A stretch of 64,000 bases of DNA from a bacterium. GTDB lineage: Bacteria > Elusimicrobiota > Elusimicrobia > UBA1565 > UBA9628. The stretch spans positions 208,667-272,666 of the forward strand of contig JAKAQO010000002.1 of assembly GCA_021822495.1 (NCBI GenBank), written 5' to 3'. The stretch's first letter is position 1. Every line of letters starts with the position of its first letter. A program made the position numbers and the translations under genes. Below, one piece after another: positions 18,213 to 29,220 of the stretch. The notes beneath the pieces are model-generated. The model searched no databases. It saw only the letters and a list, made by a program, of their open reading frames with translations, and was not told the origin of the DNA.

Positions 18213-19184
18213 TTAGAACCAGCCTCGAACTTTATTCCACCAATGGTCCAGATGATGGGGAGCAGCGCTTAAAGCCGGAGGAACGTCCTTGGGAGAATTC
18301 ACTTTTTTCCCTTCTTCTTCTTTAATTTGATCATCCAAAGCCTTAATTTTATCCTCAAGCTTATTCACAGCGCTCAAGCGGGAAGGGTTGGCGGATTTAG
18401 CATATTCTTCCAAGGCAGAATGCGCTTGATCCAAGGCCGCCTGAGCTTCTTTGTAGCGCGAAGAAAGGAGAGCTTTTTTGGCGAGAATAAGGTTCGCTCT
18501 CACCGTTAATAACGGGCGATCTTCCTGCGCATAAGAGAAAATCACGTCGGTCTCAAGGCGTTCCAAGTGTCGATCCGCAATTTTAATCTGTTTTCCTTTC
18601 ACCGCCTTTTGGGCCTTAAGAAGCTGAGATTTGGCCAAACCTATGTCGAGAGAAACCTTGGTCTGAAGCATTTCCTCATCCACGCCGATTCCCAGGGGGC
18701 CTTCGCCGGAAGAAACTCCTTGTTTTTCCGCCTCATGTTTTTTAGCGGCAAAAACGGGGGACATTACCGAAACATTTTCCAACTCATCATAAATGGGAAT
18801 GATATAGTTGGGAATTTCCCTTTTGTCGGTAAAGCTTAATTTTCCAGACTGAATTTTGGTTTCCAAAATCGTCTTTGGAGCGGCGCGTTCCGCGATTTTA
18901 ACCAAGATAAGAGCCTTTCCAATGTCTGACTGAGCGCCTTTTAAATTTTCATCCTGCAAGTCTCGGCGCGCCAAATCGGTCTCGCGAATAATTTCTCCCG
19001 CCGTCAAAGATAAGGCTTGAGCCTCACGAGAACTGAGTTTCGGCCCCGGCTTTGTAAAGACCGAAGCCTTAATGCGCGAAGAATCTTTTTTCTGACTATG
19101 ACTATGTTTCTGGGAAGTCGCAAAGACGTTCGTCGAAAAAGCTCCCGCGCAGACGAGAGTTCCAAACCATTTCATTTTCCTCAT
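18213..19184 (-). CDS. Secreted helical protein, YfdX-like
   Basis: 323 residues. A signal peptide (MRKMKWFGTLVCAGAFSTN...FA) is followed by a mostly helical, Ala/Lys/Glu-rich protein. Repeated helices of the type AR-x-L-x(4)-A-x(3)-I-x-KAL and SLDIGLAKSQLLKAQKAV resemble the YfdX family, whose function is poorly known (linked to acid or antimicrobial tolerance in enterobacteria). The region 230-300 could be coiled coil. GGAGG is 8 bases before the ATG and a strong promoter lies upstream. Family assignment is by pattern only. Confidence 0.65.
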   Translation of the reverse strand: MRKMKWFGTLVCAGAFSTNVFATSQKHSHSQKKDSSRIKASVFTKPGPKLSSREAQALSLTAGEIIRETDLARRDLQDENLKGAQSDIGKALILVKIAERAAPKTILETKIQSGKLSFTDKREIPNYIIPIYDELENVSVMSPVFAAKKHEAEKQGVSSGEGPLGIGVDEEMLQTKVSLDIGLAKSQLLKAQKAVKGKQIKIADRHLERLETDVIFSYAQEDRPLLTVRANLILAKKALLSSRYKEAQAALDQAHSALEEYAKSANPSRLSAVNKLEDKIKALDDQIKEEEGKKVNSPKDVPPALSAAPHHLDHWWNKVRGWF

Positions 19185-19220
19185 TTTTATTTCCTCCGTT
19201 CGTTTATCCCCATCTCTTTG

Positions 19221-19249
19221 AATTTATCTCTATAGGTTTCATTTGTCAA
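19221..19249 (-). promoter_or_regulatory. Strong sigma70-type promoter of the YfdX-like gene
   Basis: On the minus strand TTGACA (19249-19244), a 17-base spacer and TAAATT (19226-19221). The leader of about 30 bases carries GGAGG. This is the best consensus promoter in the window. Confidence 0.75.
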
Positions 19250-19261
19250 GGAAAGCCGTCG

Positions 19262-19298
19262 AAAAAAAAAGAGGCGGGATCAAAAGAACCCACCTCTT
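19262..19298 (-). terminator. Rho-independent terminator of the small His-rich gene
   Basis: On the minus strand AAGAGGTGGG pairs with CCCGCCTCTT (one G-U/mismatch position) and is followed by a run of at least nine T. It sits 11 bases after the stop at 19309. Confidence 0.8.
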
Positions 19299-19308
19299 AA
19301 AGATTTAA

Positions 19309-19644
19309 TTATTTGTGTTTTGGATGATGCGTCCGCGCGTATTTCAAGGCCTCCTGGCATTGTTGAATGGCCTGGTTCACCGCTTGAATCGCCTGAGCCC
19401 GGTGGCCGCCAAAAATAGGTCTGCCATGTTTTAAGACCATCCGCGTTCTTTTGAGCATCATTAAAGAACGGCGAATCGCCGGGAAACCGCCTTTTCCATG
19501 CCAATGTTTTCCGCCCTTCATTCCCATCTGTTGCTGCATCGGAACCTGTCCGCCATTTCCTCCATTCGGCCCGTTTTGAGCAAAAGACGCCGCCGGAAGG
19601 CACAAACCTAATGACAAGACCGCCATGCTAATGACTCTTTTCAT
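19309..19644 (-). CDS. Small secreted Gly/His/Lys-rich protein, unknown
   Basis: 111 residues. A clear signal peptide ends near SFAQ; the mature part starts with an Asn/Gly/Gln-rich stretch (about 23-50), then two basic helices separated by HGRPIFGGHRAQ and a His/Lys-rich tail. One Cys only. I do not recognise a family. AGGAGAG precedes the ATG. It stands between two terminator-like structures and near another secreted gene, so it is likely transcribed alone or from the clcA side. Confidence 0.75.
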   Translation of the reverse strand: MKRVISMAVLSLGLCLPAASFAQNGPNGGNGGQVPMQQQMGMKGGKHWHGKGGFPAIRRSLMMLKRTRMVLKHGRPIFGGHRAQAIQAVNQAIQQCQEALKYARTHHPKHK

Positions 19645-19665
19645 TTTTCTCTCCTGGATTTAAAT

Positions 19666-19687
19666 AAAGGGGACTGTCCCCTTTTTT
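19666..19687. repeat. Short palindrome GGGGACTGTCCCC, second copy
   Basis: Same 13-base core as at 13048-13071, flanked by AAA and TTTTTT. It starts 4 bases after the clcA stop codon on the minus strand and ends 21 bases before the next gene. On the minus strand the 3' side reads CCCCTTTA, so termination would be weak. Confidence 0.75.
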
Positions 19688-19691
19688 CCCA

Positions 19692-21020
19692 CTATTTTGG
19701 AATGTAGCATTTTTCGCGGCTGGAAACGCGGCTCCGTTCAACCGAGGAAGCGACCACCAGAGAAATCGCGCACGTAGCCATGACCGGCATGACGATTCCA
19801 TAATCGCGAGACATCTCAAGGGCCATGATGATCCCGGTAATCGGGGCGCGGTAGGAAGAAGTGATGACGCTGGCCGTTCCGGCGACGGCAAAAGAACCGC
19901 GGGCAAGCGCAGCGCCGGCAAATAAATGGCCCAAAACTCCGCTTAAAGAGGATCCGGCAACCGCCCCAATAAAAATCGCCGGCATGAACGCCCCGCCGGA
20001 GCCGCCCGTTCCCAAGGTTAAAGCCGTCGCCGCGATTTTCGCAAAGGCAACTATTCCCATCCGAAAACCGCTAAGACCTCCCATGAAGGCGGCATCCACT
20101 ATTTTTTTCCCGGTCCCCATGACCTCGGGATAAAATAAAGCGATCTCCCCCACCAATATTCCGCCTAAAATCGGGAAAAGATAAGAAGACGCGGGAGACT
20201 TTTCCCGCGCGCAATAGGCCTCTACTTTTTCGATAGCCATTCTGTAAAGGATTCCAAGAGGAGCGCACAAAAGGCCGACCAGGGCATAAACCAACAAATC
20301 AGACGGCTTACTCCAGGTATAAGTCAGCCCCACGACAAAATCAACATCCCCCATTAAAAGACGGCTGGTGACTGCGCCAGAGACCGACGCGATCACAATC
20401 GAAGAAAACAAGGAACTCGCAAAGTCTTTGAGAGTCACTTCCATGATGAAAAAGACCGCGGCCAAGGGAGCGCCAAACGAAGCTCCTAGCCCCGCGGCTG
20501 CGCCGGCGGAAATAAGAACCCGGATATCCTCATCCGACACTCTCAAATATTTCCCCAAAAAAGACGCCGTCGCCCCTCCGATCTGGATGACCGGGCCTTC
20601 TTGTCCGGCCGATCCGCCAAGCCCAATCGTTAAAGCCGAGGCAATGAGTTTTACGCTCGCGATTCGAGCGGACATCCAGGGAGATTTTTCCGGAAGAATG
20701 CTGAGGACCTCGGCGCCGTGTCCCTGGGCTTCGGGACAAAGAAAACGGATCAAGACATACCCCAGAAAAACCCCTAAAGCCGGAAAGAAAAGATATCCCG
20801 CGTAATGCCAAAATGACATTGACTTAGGCAGTATTGAAATTGTCCAATCGCTTAAAAAATTAATCAGGCGAATGAAAAGATAAGCGGTAAAGCCCGCCGC
20901 GGTTCCAACCAAGGCCCCGGTAATGACCAGGCGTTCCGCTAAAGTTGGGCGTGAAAAAAAATAGAAGAAATCTTCCGCGGTTTCCTCGATTTTTCTTCCA
21001 ACGTCTTTTAAAAAATCCAC
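19692..21020 (-). CDS. ClC-type chloride channel or Cl-/H+ antiporter
   Basis: 442-residue inner-membrane protein with about ten hydrophobic segments. The anion-filter motifs GSAGQEGPVIQIG (with the gating Glu in GQEGP) and GTGGSGGAFMPAIFIGA are clear. No C-terminal CBS domains. The start is GTG at 21020; an in-frame stop lies only five codons upstream and no Shine-Dalgarno is seen, while GATAAT ends 7 bases before the GTG, so the mRNA may be leaderless. It follows the ATP synthase operon by 86 bases. Channel versus antiporter is not decided. Confidence 0.9.
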   Translation of the reverse strand: MDFLKDVGRKIEETAEDFFYFFSRPTLAERLVITGALVGTAAGFTAYLFIRLINFLSDWTISILPKSMSFWHYAGYLFFPALGVFLGYVLIRFLCPEAQGHGAEVLSILPEKSPWMSARIASVKLIASALTIGLGGSAGQEGPVIQIGGATASFLGKYLRVSDEDIRVLISAGAAAGLGASFGAPLAAVFFIMEVTLKDFASSLFSSIVIASVSGAVTSRLLMGDVDFVVGLTYTWSKPSDLLVYALVGLLCAPLGILYRMAIEKVEAYCAREKSPASSYLFPILGGILVGEIALFYPEVMGTGKKIVDAAFMGGLSGFRMGIVAFAKIAATALTLGTGGSGGAFMPAIFIGAVAGSSLSGVLGHLFAGAALARGSFAVAGTASVITSSYRAPITGIIMALEMSRDYGIVMPVMATCAISLVVASSVERSRVSSREKCYIPK

Positions 21021-21106
21021 TACTCTTATTATCTAAAAAACAAAGAAGCAATAAAAGGTTTTATTTCGCGCGGAGAAAAAATTTTGGCGAAAGGAGAGGC
21101 AGGAAT

Positions 21107-21523
21107 TTATCTATTTCTTTTCGCGGCGACCTGAAGTCGAATCTGGGCCCTTCGCATTGAGGCTTCGGCGCCCGCCAAGGTTAAGGGATCAAGACCTTCT
21201 TTACTCATTTCCACCTTGGCCCGTTCCAGGGCTTGCCTTGCGCGCTCAGAATCTATCTCGCTTGCCATTTCGGCGGTCTCGGCAAAGAGAGACACTTTAT
21301 TTTTTTTAATCTCGGCAAAGCCGCCGGAAATGGCGAAATGATGAACTTTTCCGTCCTTCTTCACGCGCACTTCCCCGCCTTTAAGCTGAACCAAACATGG
21401 CGTATGGCCCGGCAGAACGCCCAATTCTCCTTGAAAGGCGGGGATGACCACGAAATCCGCCGCTTCCCGAAAAGAGATTTTCTCGGGAGTCACCATTTCC
21501 ACTTCAAGGATTTTTTCGGGCAT
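21107..21523 (-). CDS. atpC: ATP synthase epsilon subunit
   Basis: 138 residues. The N-terminal beta-sandwich carries LEVMTPE-like LEVEMVTPE and the GELGVLPGHTP signature; the C-terminal two-helix part (A-rich, about 88-138) follows. It rotates with gamma and can inhibit ATP hydrolysis. It starts 8 bases after the atpD stop and closes the operon. Confidence 0.95.
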   Translation of the reverse strand: MPEKILEVEMVTPEKISFREAADFVVIPAFQGELGVLPGHTPCLVQLKGGEVRVKKDGKVHHFAISGGFAEIKKNKVSLFAETAEMASEIDSERARQALERAKVEMSKEGLDPLTLAGAEASMRRAQIRLQVAAKRNR

Positions 21524-21530
21524 TTTTCGC

Positions 21531-22997
<1,467 letters not shown>

Positions 22998-23018
22998 TTA
23001 TTCTCCTGATCCCTTTCC

Positions 23019-23918
23019 TTAAGACGCCAACGCCTCCGCTCCGCCGACGAGTTCCGCGATTTCCTTCGTAATCATCGCCTGGCGCTGACGGTTGAGACTT
23101 AAATTTAACGACGCGCGAAGCTCTTTGGCGTTTTTAGAAGCCGCGTCCATCGCATTCATTCGGGCGGACAATTCCGCCGCCTGAGATTCCAAAAGAATCC
23201 GGTAAAGCTGCGCCTTGAAATAACGGGGCAAAAGAGCTTCAAGCAACTCCTCTTCTTTCGGCTCAAATTCATAATCCACTAAAGAGCCCGGCACGGTCTC
23301 GGACAGAGGCGCAATGGGAAGAATCGGAAACTCTACAAGTTTTTGCTGGGCGACGGATTTAAATTCGTTATAGACCATGATGACGGAAGACAATTTCTTT
23401 TCAAAGTAAGCTTTTAAAATTTCTTGTCCGAGAATCTCCGCGTGAGTAAAAGAAATCTTGGGAAAAACTCCGGTCATCTCGTGCAAAACCTCGCAGTCAA
23501 AGCCCTTGAGACGCTTAAAAAAATCGCGGCTTTTTCGCCCGACCGCAATCGCGTAAAATTTCTGATTTTGCCGTTGCATCCAGCCTAGAGAGGCGCGAAT
23601 CAAATTTGAGTTAAAGGCCCCGCAAAGGCCTTTGTCGGCGGCGACCAAAACAATCAAGGGCGCGCCATTGGAATTCGATTGAAAATATTCTTTTAAAGAC
23701 TCCGGAAAATGCGCGGCATCGGCGGCAAAATTTTTGTCAACTCGGGAGGCCAGTCCCCGGCACACCTCCTCAAGCCGCGAAGCAAAAGGACGCGCGGAGA
23801 GAATCGCTTGCTGCGCGCGGCGCATGCGGGCAGCGGCGACCATCTTCATCGCCTTAGTAATCTGTTCCGTTGATTTCACCGATTTAATCTTCCGGCGAAT
23901 CTCGCGCAGGGAGGCCAT
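23019..23918 (-). CDS. atpG: ATP synthase gamma subunit
   Basis: Central rotor shaft of F1. 299 residues with the conserved N-terminal helix (REIRRKIKSVKSTEQITKAM) and the C-terminal helix ending ITKEIAELVGGAEAL. ADKGLCGAFN is the family signature. The ATG shares one base with the stop of the HldD-like gene (TAATG), which takes the position directly after atpA normally held by atpG. Confidence 0.96.
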   Translation of the reverse strand: MASLREIRRKIKSVKSTEQITKAMKMVAAARMRRAQQAILSARPFASRLEEVCRGLASRVDKNFAADAAHFPESLKEYFQSNSNGAPLIVLVAADKGLCGAFNSNLIRASLGWMQRQNQKFYAIAVGRKSRDFFKRLKGFDCEVLHEMTGVFPKISFTHAEILGQEILKAYFEKKLSSVIMVYNEFKSVAQQKLVEFPILPIAPLSETVPGSLVDYEFEPKEEELLEALLPRYFKAQLYRILLESQAAELSARMNAMDAASKNAKELRASLNLSLNRQRQAMITKEIAELVGGAEALAS

Positions 23919-24859
23919 TAGAGTCTCACCTCTTCTTTCTCCATTCTTTTAGAACCCGAGGCAAAATAATCCTTAATCGCGGCTTCCATTGAATAGCGCG
24001 CCTTGAAACCAAAGGCTTTCTCCGCCGCTGTTGGGTCGCCCAAGGTTTCGTTTTGATAGAAAGAATAGGGGTTTTTGATGTAATCCGGTTCGTATTTGGT
24101 TCCCAGAGCATTATTTAAATGGCCGATGATTTGGTTAAACGTCGTTTTTTGCCCCGTGCAGATGTTATACACGCCATTCGGAGCGCTTTTGGCCGCCATA
24201 ATCGTTCCCATGGCGACATCTTTAATGTAAATGAAATCACGGTATTGATCCCCGAACTCAAAAATACGCGGGCGTTTTCCCGCCTTCATCTGCAAGGATA
24301 ATTGCCAAATCATGCTGGCAAACTTTCCCTTAAAACTCTCGCCGGGACCAAAGACGTTGAAGTAGCGCACACCCGCCACCTTAGTCTTGGGATTTTCCTT
24401 GACGAAACGCGCGGCGACATTTTCCATGACCTGCTTTGAAAATCCGTAGACATTCATCGGCCTTCGGGCCGCTGTCTCCTTCATTGGAAGAGGCCCCGCG
24501 CCGTAAACCGCGGCGGAAGAGGCATAAGCGACATTCTCAACTTGAGACTTAGCGGCAAAAGAAAGAATCTCGCGAAAGGCCTCGACATTTTCCTCCATCA
24601 TTTTTTTCTGGTCCATGACGGTCGTGTCGGTAATGGCGGCCTCGTGAATAATCATGTCAACCGCGCCCACTCTTTCCGGCCACCAAGCGCGGTCTTTAAA
24701 GATGGAGGCCGCAATCAAATCGCCTTTAAAACCGGAGAGATTCTCAAAATTGCCGGATGAAAAATCGTCAATAGCCACGACCTCATGGCCCTCTTTTTCT
24801 AATTGAAGGGCGATGTTTGATCCCACAAACCCCGCCGCGCCGGTGACTAGAATTCTCAT
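23918..24859 (-). CDS. NAD(P)-dependent sugar epimerase, HldD-like, inside the atp operon
   Basis: Short-chain (extended SDR) protein of 313 residues. GAAGFVGSN is the dinucleotide loop; SSAAVYG and YGFSK hold the catalytic Ser/Thr and Tyr-x3-Lys. [28 protein letters not shown] and [10 protein letters not shown] match ADP-glyceromanno-heptose 6-epimerase better than UDP-galactose 4-epimerase, so LPS-heptose synthesis is the leading guess. The ATG overlaps the atpA stop (ATGA) and the stop overlaps the atpG start (TAATG), so it must be co-translated with the F1 subunits. Confidence 0.85.
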   Translation of the reverse strand: MRILVTGAAGFVGSNIALQLEKEGHEVVAIDDFSSGNFENLSGFKGDLIAASIFKDRAWWPERVGAVDMIIHEAAITDTTVMDQKKMMEENVEAFREILSFAAKSQVENVAYASSAAVYGAGPLPMKETAARRPMNVYGFSKQVMENVAARFVKENPKTKVAGVRYFNVFGPGESFKGKFASMIWQLSLQMKAGKRPRIFEFGDQYRDFIYIKDVAMGTIMAAKSAPNGVYNICTGQKTTFNQIIGHLNNALGTKYEPDYIKNPYSFYQNETLGDPTAAEKAFGFKARYSMEAAIKDYFASGSKRMEKEEVRL

Positions 24860-26379
24860 TTTAGCGAACGCGCAAAAGACTCCTTAAATTCTTTAATCGC
24901 CTCGACCAGGCGCGCTTTGGTCGAATCATCCATCGTCTTTTTCTCAACCAATGTTTTGGAAATGTCTGAATGCTGCTGAGAGATGAAATTTAAAAACTCT
25001 TTCTCAAAACGGCGGATATGCGCGGTCGGAATATCATCCAAATAACCATTGACCCCGGCGAAAATAACCAAGACCTGGCTTTCAAACGGAAGCGGCTGAT
25101 ATTGATCTTGTTTGAGAAGCTCAACCAGTCTTTCTCCGCGAGCCAACTGGTCTTTGGCCGCTTTATCCAAGTCGGAACCAAATTGCGCGAAAGCCGCAAG
25201 CTCGTTATATTGCGCGAGGTCCAGCCGCAAGCGACCCGCGACTTGTTTCATCGCTTTGGTCTGAGCCGCGCCTCCCACGCGAGAAACGGAAAGACCCACG
25301 TTCACCGCCGGGCGGACCCCGGAGTAAAAGAGGCTGGTCTCAAGATAAATCTGTCCGTCGGTAATTGAAATGACGTTGGTCGGAATATAAGCGGACACGT
25401 CTCCGGCCTGGGTTTCGATAATCGGAAGCGCGGTTAAAGACCCGGAACCGTTTTTCTCGGAGAGTTTGCAAGCCCGCTCCAAGAGCCGGGAATGGAGATA
25501 GAAAACGTCTCCCGGATAAGCTTCTCTGGCCGGCGGGCGGCGAAGCAAAAGAGACAGTTGGCGGTAAGCCTGCGCGTGCTTGGACAAATCGTCGTAAATA
25601 ACGAGAACATGCTTTCCCTGCCACAAAAATTCTTCCCCCAAGGCGCAACCGGCGTAAGGCGCGATATAAAGGAGAGGCGCGGGATCGGACGCCGTCGCCG
25701 CCACGACAATGGAATATTCCATCGCTCCGGCATTTTCAAGCGTCTGGACGACTTGGGCCACCGTCGAGCGTTTTTGCCCAATGGCGACATAAATGCAGAT
25801 CGGGCGATTTGGCGCGTTTTTTTGGTTGATGATGGCGTCTATCGCGATCGCGGTTTTTCCCGTCTGACGGTCGCCGATGATGAGTTCGCGCTGACCCCGT
25901 CCGATGGGAATCATGGAATCAACGGCTTTAAGCCCGGTTTGAAGCGGTTCGGTGACGGGCGCGCGATCGATGACGCCGGGAGCGACCACTTCCAAAGGCC
26001 GGGAGTTTGAGGCTTTAATCGGACCTTTACCATCCAAGGGTTCTCCGAGAGGATTGACCACCCGGCCAATCATCGCGTCCCCAGTCGGAATCGACATCAG
26101 CCGCCCGGTTCTCTTAACCGGATCGCCTTCATGAACTATTTCATCCGAGCCCAGAAGAACGCAGCCGACATTTTCTTTTTCCAAATTCAAGGCCATCCCC
26201 ATCACGTGATGCGGAAACTCAAGGAGTTCCCCCGCCATCACGCGCTCAAGACCGTAGAGGCGGGCGATTCCGTCTCCCACCTGCAAAACAGTTCCTTCCT
26301 CGCGAAGTTCGGTCGCGGGATCAAAACCTTCGATTCCTTTCTTGATGACGGCGGTAATTTCTTCCGGTTTAATGGCCAT
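24856..26379 (-). CDS. atpA: ATP synthase alpha subunit
   Basis: Non-catalytic nucleotide-binding subunit of F1. 507 residues. The P-loop is GDRQTGKT; the Arg finger lies in the [10 protein letters not shown] motif. The C-terminal helical domain is complete. It overlaps atpH by 11 bases. Downstream comes the HldD-like gene instead of atpG. Confidence 0.97.
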   Translation of the reverse strand: MAIKPEEITAVIKKGIEGFDPATELREEGTVLQVGDGIARLYGLERVMAGELLEFPHHVMGMALNLEKENVGCVLLGSDEIVHEGDPVKRTGRLMSIPTGDAMIGRVVNPLGEPLDGKGPIKASNSRPLEVVAPGVIDRAPVTEPLQTGLKAVDSMIPIGRGQRELIIGDRQTGKTAIAIDAIINQKNAPNRPICIYVAIGQKRSTVAQVVQTLENAGAMEYSIVVAATASDPAPLLYIAPYAGCALGEEFLWQGKHVLVIYDDLSKHAQAYRQLSLLLRRPPAREAYPGDVFYLHSRLLERACKLSEKNGSGSLTALPIIETQAGDVSAYIPTNVISITDGQIYLETSLFYSGVRPAVNVGLSVSRVGGAAQTKAMKQVAGRLRLDLAQYNELAAFAQFGSDLDKAAKDQLARGERLVELLKQDQYQPLPFESQVLVIFAGVNGYLDDIPTAHIRRFEKEFLNFISQQHSDISKTLVEKKTMDDSTKARLVEAIKEFKESFARSLK

Positions 26380-26908
26380 GATTAAAACTCTCCTTCATGC
26401 GTTCTAGTCTTCCTTGCAAACTCGAGTCCATCACCCAATCTCCCAGGCGAACCTTGATGCCGCCGATGAGACTGGAATCTTCTTTGATCTTAAGCTCCAC
26501 CTGCTTTCCGGTGAACTGGGCCAACTGAGCCTCTAAATTTTTCCGCGCGGCCGCGTCAAGCGAGCGCCAAACAAAAACGTGAGCCGTGGCTTTATTTTTC
26601 TTTTCATGATAAATCTTCTCAAAGCGCGCCTGCATTAAAGGCCACAAATAAAAGCGCCTTTTTTCGATGAGAAGCTGAAAAAAGCGAAGGGTTGCGTCCA
26701 AAACCTTGCCCTTAAGCGCCTCTTCCAAAAGAGCCTTTTTCTGCTGAATTGAAAAGGCCGGAGAATGAAGGCGAGCTTCCAGCTTCTTAACAAGAGACGA
26801 AGCCAAGATCAAATCATGGCCGACCCGGTCTTCTTCATGCAATGAAGCCGTTACCTCAAAAAGAGCCTTCGCGTATCTTCCGGCGATAACCGCATCGTCT
26901 ATTTTCAA
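26369..26908 (-). CDS. atpH: ATP synthase delta subunit
   Basis: 179 residues. OSCP/delta family: N-terminal six-helix bundle (RYAKALFEV) and the C-terminal [20 protein letters not shown] signature that contacts the b subunits. The start is TTG at 26908, overlapping the atpF stop as TTGA. Links F1 to the peripheral stalk. Confidence 0.94.
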   Translation of the reverse strand: MKIDDAVIAGRYAKALFEVTASLHEEDRVGHDLILASSLVKKLEARLHSPAFSIQQKKALLEEALKGKVLDATLRFFQLLIEKRRFYLWPLMQARFEKIYHEKKNKATAHVFVWRSLDAAARKNLEAQLAQFTGKQVELKIKEDSSLIGGIKVRLGDWVMDSSLQGRLERMKESFNHGH

Positions 26909-27414
26909 TTTGTTTTTCCTGAAACGACTTTTAAATCAGCCAAGAAAGATTCAACCGTCTTTTTTTGGACATGCTCATTAACTGATTCGCCCAATATTTT
27001 TTCCGCGGCCATTAGAGAAAGGTTGGACACCTCGCGGCGCAATTCTGAACTCAAGCGTTCTTTCTCAAGCCCCAGTTCCTGCATCGTCTTTTCCTTGATT
27101 TTAAGCGCATGAGATTCGGCTTCCTGTTGGATTTTAAGCCGCAAGGCTTCTGCCTGCTTTGCGGCTTCATCAATCATTTGCCGCGCTTTTTGATCCAAGC
27201 CCTTCATCTGAGATTCGATATCCAACTGCGCTTTTTCCGCCGCCTGGCGGGCTTGCTGGGCGGAATCAAGATCGCCCTTAATCCTGGCCTCTCTATCCTC
27301 AATGGCCTTAATGAGAGGGCCCCACGCAAATTTTTTAAGAATAATGACTAAAGACAAAAACGTGACAATCGTCCAAACCAGCAACCCCGGTTCGGGGTTT
27401 AGTAATTGATCCAT
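26905..27414 (-). CDS. atpF: ATP synthase b subunit
   Basis: 169 residues: one N-terminal membrane helix (about 8-28) and a long charged helix rich in Ala, Glu, Lys and Gln that forms the peripheral stalk. Only one b gene is present, so a b2 homodimer is expected. It begins 68 bases after the atpE stop. Confidence 0.94.
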   Translation of the reverse strand: MDQLLNPEPGLLVWTIVTFLSLVIILKKFAWGPLIKAIEDREARIKGDLDSAQQARQAAEKAQLDIESQMKGLDQKARQMIDEAAKQAEALRLKIQQEAESHALKIKEKTMQELGLEKERLSSELRREVSNLSLMAAEKILGESVNEHVQKKTVESFLADLKVVSGKTN

Positions 27415-27482
27415 GTCGCCTTCATTCTCCTTATCTTCCGCTCCCGCGGATTTAAAACCCGCGGGAACGGAAATTGATGAAC

Positions 27483-27770
27483 TTAGTGAGACGCCGCAAC
27501 CGACGCGGGAGAAGAACTCCCGGCGGCCGGAATCCCTTTGTTAAGCGTTGAAACAGCTAAGAACGCGATAACCAAGGCCAAAAGCCCCATGCCTTCGCAC
27601 ATAGCCGCTGTAATAATCATCAAGGTCTGAATAGACCCTGCCGCTTCCGGCTGCCGCGCGACTCCATCAAGAGCCGCCGCCGCCAACTTTCCAATTCCAA
27701 GGCCCGCGCCAAGAACGCAAAGCCCGGCGCACAAACCCGCGCCGATATATCCTAATCCAACTCCGATCAT
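27483..27770 (-). CDS. atpE: ATP synthase c subunit
   Basis: 95-residue membrane rotor subunit. The start is the ATG at 27770 with AGGAGG upstream; the open frame further up is not part of the gene. Two membrane helices are joined by the ARQPEA loop. The ion-binding carboxylate is Glu59 in MCEGMGLLALVIA. Aligned with the Na+-binding Ilyobacter c subunit, Gln32 becomes Ile26 and Ser66 becomes Gly60, so the Na+ ligands are missing and H+ coupling is expected. A Ser/Ala-rich tail extends the C terminus. Confidence 0.95.
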   Translation of the reverse strand: MIGVGLGYIGAGLCAGLCVLGAGLGIGKLAAAALDGVARQPEAAGSIQTLMIITAAMCEGMGLLALVIAFLAVSTLNKGIPAAGSSSPASVAASH

Positions 27771-27831
27771 GAACTCCTCCTTAACAACATTTCGACGAAT
27801 CTCCAAGGACCGTCGCTCCAACCTCGCTTTC

Positions 27832-28593
27832 CTAATGGGGATGAACGGCAAAGCCCACAAAGAGAGCGGTTAAAATCGTGAAAATATACGCCTGAAGAAG
27901 CGCGACAAGAAGGTCCAGCAAACTCGAAAACAAAGTCAGCCCCACCGCAAAGGGCGCGGAAATAAACCCCACGTAGTGATTCATCTGCGCGAAAATAAAA
28001 ATCAAGGAGAGACAAGCCAAGGCCACCATGTGGCCGGCCACGATATTGGCAAAAAGACGAATGCAAAGAGCGATACATTTCGCGCAAAGGCCGAAGATTT
28101 CAATCACAAAAAGAAGCGGAACCAGCCACCACGGCGTGCCCCCGGGAACAATGTGCTTTAAATACGAGAAAAGACCTTGGGTTCTAATTCCGGCGAACTG
28201 AATGAGAATAAAGGTGCAAAGAGCCAACGCCAATGTGACTGAAATATTTCCCATGATTGCCGAAGCTTCCGGAACCATGCCAGCGAAATTAGCGATTAAA
28301 ATAAAGAAAAACAAGGTCAAGAAATACGGCAAATAATAATCGGTCTCATCATGAAAAATGGGGCGCATCATTTCATCTCTAATATAAAGGACGACGGACT
28401 CAACTCCCGAGCGCAACAAAATTCCAGCCCCGCTTTCCGCTCGTGCCGCCATAACTGAAACCGTCACTAAAATAGCCGAGACAATCCACATCATCAAGAG
28501 ATGTTGAGTTAATCCGAAATTAACGCCGCCAATATAAAAAGGAATGAGGGAATGATTGAGCAAGTGATGCTTAAGAATGGGTTCAAAATTCAT
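27832..28593 (-). CDS. atpB: ATP synthase a subunit
   Basis: 253 residues, five to six membrane helices. The essential Arg is Arg179 in CIRLFANIVAGH. It forms the ion half-channels against the c-ring. The ATG shares one base with the stop of the upstream gene (TAATG). 61 bases separate it from atpE. Confidence 0.95.
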   Translation of the reverse strand: MNFEPILKHHLLNHSLIPFYIGGVNFGLTQHLLMMWIVSAILVTVSVMAARAESGAGILLRSGVESVVLYIRDEMMRPIFHDETDYYLPYFLTLFFFILIANFAGMVPEASAIMGNISVTLALALCTFILIQFAGIRTQGLFSYLKHIVPGGTPWWLVPLLFVIEIFGLCAKCIALCIRLFANIVAGHMVALACLSLIFIFAQMNHYVGFISAPFAVGLTLFSSLLDLLVALLQAYIFTILTALFVGFAVHPH

Positions 28594-28985
28594 TACGCGC
28601 GCGCCCTTGAAAGGATATCACGGGACTCGATAAAGAGAAAAGCGACGACTCCGAAACAATACGAGAGAAGAAGAGCCGCCTGAGAGGACGCGGGCCAAGC
28701 CCAAGCAAAAGCCATCAAAACTCCCAAACAAACAACTCTCGCAAGAATACCGCCCAGCCAAACCTTAAAAAATTTTCGCATGGAAGAATGAGCGCTGGTG
28801 GAAAGAAAGAAAAGGCTGACGCTTGACAGCGCCCAAGCGAAGAATAGCCCCAAAGCGGCGCTCAAACGAATTTCTCGCTGCTTCCAAATCAGAGAAACAG
28901 AAATGAGGGAGATCACAGCCAAGCCAAAAGCCGTTAAAAGATTCCTAAGGACTGTTTTTTTTGTTTGAAGATCGAATAATCCCAT
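28593..28985 (-). CDS. AtpI-like membrane protein of the ATP synthase operon
   Basis: About 130 residues from the ATG at 28985, with four hydrophobic segments. Topology and position just ahead of atpB match AtpI/ATP synthase I, a c-ring assembly factor, although sequence similarity I can recognise is weak. It overlaps the end of atpZ by 41 bases; an earlier in-frame start would increase the overlap. Confidence 0.7.
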   Translation of the reverse strand: MGLFDLQTKKTVLRNLLTAFGLAVISLISVSLIWKQREIRLSAALGLFFAWALSSVSLFFLSTSAHSSMRKFFKVWLGGILARVVCLGVLMAFAWAWPASSQAALLLSYCFGVVAFLFIESRDILSRARA

Positions 28986-29154
28986 AAATACCGACCGTTG
29001 TTCCCAGCAGGGCCCCACACACTAAAAACCACGGATAGGAATTAAGTTTCTTATCCGCCCACAAACCCAGCCAGGATAAACCTAAAACCGAAACGACAAG
29101 TTCCACTCCTCCGCTTAAAGCCAGAAACCAAGAGACGTCTTTGTTGTCCGCCAT
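28945..29154 (-). CDS. atpZ: AtpZ-like ATP synthase accessory protein
   Basis: 69 residues with two membrane helices in the AtpZ pattern (G-x-E-x(5)-G...G-x-W-x-D-x(6)-P...G-x(3)-G). With AtpI it is thought to assist c-ring assembly or Mg2+/Ca2+ supply. It is the first gene of the operon, 17-46 bases after a consensus promoter. Confidence 0.8.
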   Translation of the reverse strand: MADNKDVSWFLALSGGVELVVSVLGLSWLGLWADKKLNSYPWFLVCGALLGTTVGIYGIIRSSNKKNSP

Positions 29155-29170
29155 TAAACTGAGCGTGAAA

Positions 29171-29200
29171 ATTGTAACACTCTGAGCGTTATTTTATCAA
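29171..29200 (-). promoter_or_regulatory. Promoter of the ATP synthase operon
   Basis: On the minus strand TTGATA (29200-29195), an 18-base spacer and TACAAT (29176-29171) with a TG one base upstream (extended -10). Predicted start about 10 bases ahead of the atpZ ATG, giving a very short leader without a Shine-Dalgarno. Confidence 0.65.
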
Positions 29201-29220
29201 ATCCTCTCTCGAAACGCAAA

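Noticed and set aside
27483..27770. Na+-coupled ATP synthase
   Set aside because: The c subunit has Ile26 and Gly60 where the Na+-binding Gln and Ser should be, so proton coupling is more likely.
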